Source: Metabacillus niabensis
GTDB lineage: Bacteria > Bacillota > Bacilli > Bacillales > Bacillaceae
DNA length: 64,000 nt
Assembly (NCBI RefSeq): GCF_902829255.1
Contig: NZ_CADEPK010000353.1
Location: 1-64,000 of the forward strand
Direction of reading: 5' to 3'
Made by a program: the position numbers and the translations under genes. Under the pieces are notes generated by a model. The model did not search any database, was not told the DNA's origin, and saw only the letters and a program-made list of their open reading frames with translations. Within the stretch, counting starts at the first letter, position 1; each line of letters opens with the position of its first letter. Below are positions 61,990 to 64,000 of the stretch, in pieces.

Positions 61990-62122
61990 GTCTACCTTTG
62001 CGAACAATTTTAACATTTTAAAGCTCCTATTTTAATGTTAGTACTACGTTAAATGGCCTGGATAAAATACATGAGTAGTCATAATCAAATAATCTAGGAT
62101 GTTCGTTTGCTACCATCACCAT
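61978..62122 (-). other. Two very small ORFs in tandem (31 and 12 codons), uncertain
   Basis: Minus strand: ATG at 62122 opens 31 codons (MVMVANEHPRLFDYDYSC...), ending TAG at 62027, with a poor site upstream (GGGAG, 11-base spacing). The TAG overlaps AGGAGC, which is correctly placed for an ATG at 62016 giving a 12-codon peptide ending at 61978. No family is recognised. It could be a leader-peptide arrangement or chance. Confidence 0.2.
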
Positions 62123-62570
62123 CACACTGAACTCTCCCTTTTCATTTAATTATTTTTTCTGAATCGAAGCTTGTAAACCTTATCATCTACTGGAATTTTT
62201 GATCATCACCTCCGTTTTCAATGTAGACTTTACGTCGAAAACTAAGATGTTGCGGAACTTGCGAGGTAAAAGCGAGTAAGGGTGAAGTCGAATCATAGGT
62301 GAAGAACACGAATATATTATAACTTCTTTCCTAGGAAAATAAAGCCATTTTACAAATTCTTATCAAAATTTTAACATTTTTTCCCTATTGGAAATTAATT
62401 TTTCACTACATTTAATAGCTGATTTTACAAAAAAATAGAGATTTGGTTGTTCTAATACATCACGTTTTCTTAGTGAAATAATAATAGAGCTTTTTACTTA
62501 TATGAACCTGTACATTGGTCTCTGAAATTATCAGTGTTTCAAGCATACTATTAGATTTTGCTATGATAAT
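62123..62570. other. Gene-less AT-rich region between the comK area and the MocR gene
   Basis: A TATAAT-like box (minus strand, near 62318) and an extended Shine-Dalgarno-like ACGGAGGTGATGATC (62216-62202) are visible, with only very short frames behind them. I call no gene. The region may hold a short leader or non-coding transcript. Confidence 0.3.
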
Positions 62571-62604
62571 AAAAAACACTCTATTCTCGCGAGAAAATAG
62601 AGTA
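62571..62604 (-). terminator. Terminator of the MocR-type gene
   Basis: ACTCTATT and AATAGAGT flank TTCTCGCGAG-type inner pairing; six T follow on the minus strand. Confidence 0.85.
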
Positions 62605-62625
62605 TTATGATCACAATGAAAAGGT

Positions 62626-64000
62626 CTAGCTAGAACCTATTACCTTTAATAGACGATCTAATCCTAGCTTTAATCCCTCCAAAGAAGCATACGCATAGGA
62701 AAGACGAATATGATGTAAATCACTTGAATCATAAATATAGCCAGGGTTTATTAACACATTTTGTTTTAGTAGATTTAAAAATAACGATTTATTTACAATC
62801 GGTTGATTAAATCGTAGCCAAATATAAAAGCCTCCCTCTGACCTTTTCCATGTAGCCATTTTACTAAATTGTTGTTCTAAAATCCTTTCAACGAATGCTG
62901 CCCTTTTCTTCAATTGCTCACGTAGGTTAGTTAAATGCTTTTCATATAAACCAGTTGATATCCAGTGTGCGACAATTTCTTGGGAAAAGGCACTTGAACC
63001 ATAATCTGTTTGCATTTTTATATCTGCTAATCTGGCAATGACAGGTGAAGGTGCGATAACCCAGCCAATTCGTAAGCCTGGGCTTAACGTTTTAGATACA
63101 CTCCCTATATAAAGGACTTGCCCAGATGTATCAAACGATTTTATTGCCGGTGGCGCGGTCTCAAATAACAATTCATGGTATACATCATCCTCAATAATAG
63201 GGATTTGGAGCTCATTGCACACATGATATAATTGTTCCTTTTCTTTTACAGACAAGCTATCCCCTGTTGGATTATGCAATGTCGGAACAGTGTAAAATAA
63301 CGATTGTCTTTTTCTTTTTAAAACCCTTAAATGATCAGATAAATTAGCATTTCGCGTTACTGAAATCATCCGCATTCCAGCAGATTGAAACGGATGGACA
63401 GAGCTTAAGTATGATGGCTGCTCGTGAAAAACGATCGAGCCTTCCTCTAGCAATCCCATTGCAATTAATTGAAGGGCTTGGAGCGCACCAGAAACAATAA
63501 GGATGTTCTCTGGCTCTGTTTGAATACCGCGCTTTTTTACATATTCACAAATGATGTTTCTAAGCCGCTCATTCCCTTTTGGCGGTGAATAGCCAATTGA
63601 TTTTGCATCAAGGGAAATCTCCTTTAAAGACTGTTCAATTTGGTCTGTCGGGAGTAATTCTGGTGATAATTCACCTGTTCCGAGGCGGATGATATGGTCG
63701 TATTGCTCATATTCATTGATGAGTTGAATCGTGTGGTAGTTTGGCTTATAAATACTTGATTCAATATGCTGCTTCCAATTCGGCTGAGACCTGTTCAAAA
63801 GCACATTCCATGAATGATTAGCAACAAATACACCTGAGCCCATTTTTGACTCAAGTAAACCATCTGCCTTTAATTCATCAAGTGCAAGCTGGACGGTGCT
63901 TCGATTTACATGAAATTGTGTTGCCAGTTGTCGCTGTGTCGGGAGCTTTGTGCCAACAGTCCAATCTCCCCTTTCAATCCGAGCTTTTATCCATTCGACA
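62626..64000 (-). CDS. MocR-family regulator (GntR helix-turn-helix fused to aminotransferase), 5' end outside window
   Basis: The frame is open to the right edge, so the start lies outside. The visible N-terminal part is a GntR winged helix (GDWTVGTKLPTQRQLATQFHVNRSTVQLALDELKADGLLESKMGSGVFV). About 370 residues of fold-type I aminotransferase follow: ILIVSGALQALQLIAMGLL, HNPTGDSLSVKEKE, IIEDDVYHELLF, and the PLP-binding lysine in GSVSKTLSPGLRIGWV. MocR regulators such as PdxR and GabR sense PLP or amino acids. The target gene is probably outside the window. ATG at 63843 is only internal. Confidence 0.92.
   Translation of the reverse strand, partial: VEWIKARIERGDWTVGTKLPTQRQLATQFHVNRSTVQLALDELKADGLLESKMGSGVFVANHSWNVLLNRSQPNWKQHIESSIYKPNYHTIQLINEYEQYDHIIRLGTGELSPELLPTDQIEQSLKEISLDAKSIGYSPPKGNERLRNIICEYVKKRGIQTEPENILIVSGALQALQLIAMGLLEEGSIVFHEQPSYLSSVHPFQSAGMRMISVTRNANLSDHLRVLKRKRQSLFYTVPTLHNPTGDSLSVKEKEQLYHVCNELQIPIIEDDVYHELLFETAPPAIKSFDTSGQVLYIGSVSKTLSPGLRIGWVIAPSPVIARLADIKMQTDYGSSAFSQEIVAHWISTGLYEKHLTNLREQLKKRAAFVERILEQQFSKMATWKRSEGGFYIWLRFNQPIVNKSLFLNLLKQNVLINPGYIYDSSDLHHIRLSYAYASLEGLKLGLDRLLKVIGSS

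Noticed and set aside
62155-62220. Possible ATT-started peptide behind ACGGAGGTGATGATC (minus strand)
   Set aside because: The distance from GGAGG to ATT is 12 bases, the product is only about 16 residues, and nothing supports translation.

Overview
The window is low-GC DNA from a member of the Bacillaceae. The evidence is gene content and order: mpfA (yhdP) with its MerR neighbour, the minJ - swrA - ctpB - M23 hydrolase - ftsX - ftsE - cccB block, xpaC-yaaN, a comK-like gene, gtaB/tuaD, a PlcR/Rgg-type regulator, a collagen-like (BclA-type) surface protein, and start sites with AGGAGG and frequent TTG/GTG codons. The sequence does not let me name a species. There are no rRNA or tRNA genes, no CRISPR array and no intact transposon.

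Layout. 1-10 kb holds accessory and regulatory genes: a Mg2+ exporter-type protein and MerR regulator, a chemotaxis receptor behind a sigma-D-like promoter, a SANT/HTH DNA-binding protein, an XRE-TPR regulator, a collagen-like protein with 23 perfect-length 18-bp repeats, a GNAT acetyltransferase, an AhpD-like protein and an Lrp regulator. 10-18 kb is the conserved cell-division/motility block; its swrA is interrupted by one in-frame TAG. 18-32 kb is devoted to the cell envelope: a sigma-D-type glucosaminidase, a SpoIID-family protein carrying CWB2 repeats, UDP-glucuronate supply (tuaD, gtaB), an SGNH hydrolase, a 1378-residue LPXTG leucine-rich-repeat protein and an LCP-family ligase. 32-45 kb holds small membrane proteins, a PilZ protein, a PHP phosphatase, a YkoGH-like two-component system with two PepSY proteins, xpaC/yaaN, a SEC-C protein and a second two-component system. 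45-48 kb is a lantibiotic-immunity-like ABC transporter with a tandem repeat operator. 48-52.5 kb is a five-gene PspA / DUF350 / membrane aminopropyltransferase operon. 52.6-64 kb holds a c-di-GMP riboswitch driving a GGDEF-EAL gene, glutamate racemase, a LysR/nitronate-monooxygenase pair, a HIT protein, a Band-7-like/SH3 membrane pair, comK and a MocR-type regulator.

The most striking unexplained structure is a 13-bp odd palindrome, GGGGAC(T/A)GTCCCC. It occurs 19 times exactly and 4 times with one mismatch, always between genes, and only between about 31.3 and 52.6 kb. It sits in pairs or short clusters, and one 57-bp two-palindrome module is duplicated in front of two small membrane-protein genes. 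The dyad has only one central base, so it looks more like a protein-binding or mobile-repeat signal than an RNA hairpin.

Connections. c-di-GMP signalling (riboswitch, GGDEF-EAL, PilZ), motility (chemoreceptor, sigma-D promoters, broken swrA) and envelope stress (PspA operon, two sensor kinases, LanFEG-type transporter, FtsEX with an M23 hydrolase) run through the window. Together they suggest a strain tuned toward envelope maintenance and surface life, possibly with swarming compromised.
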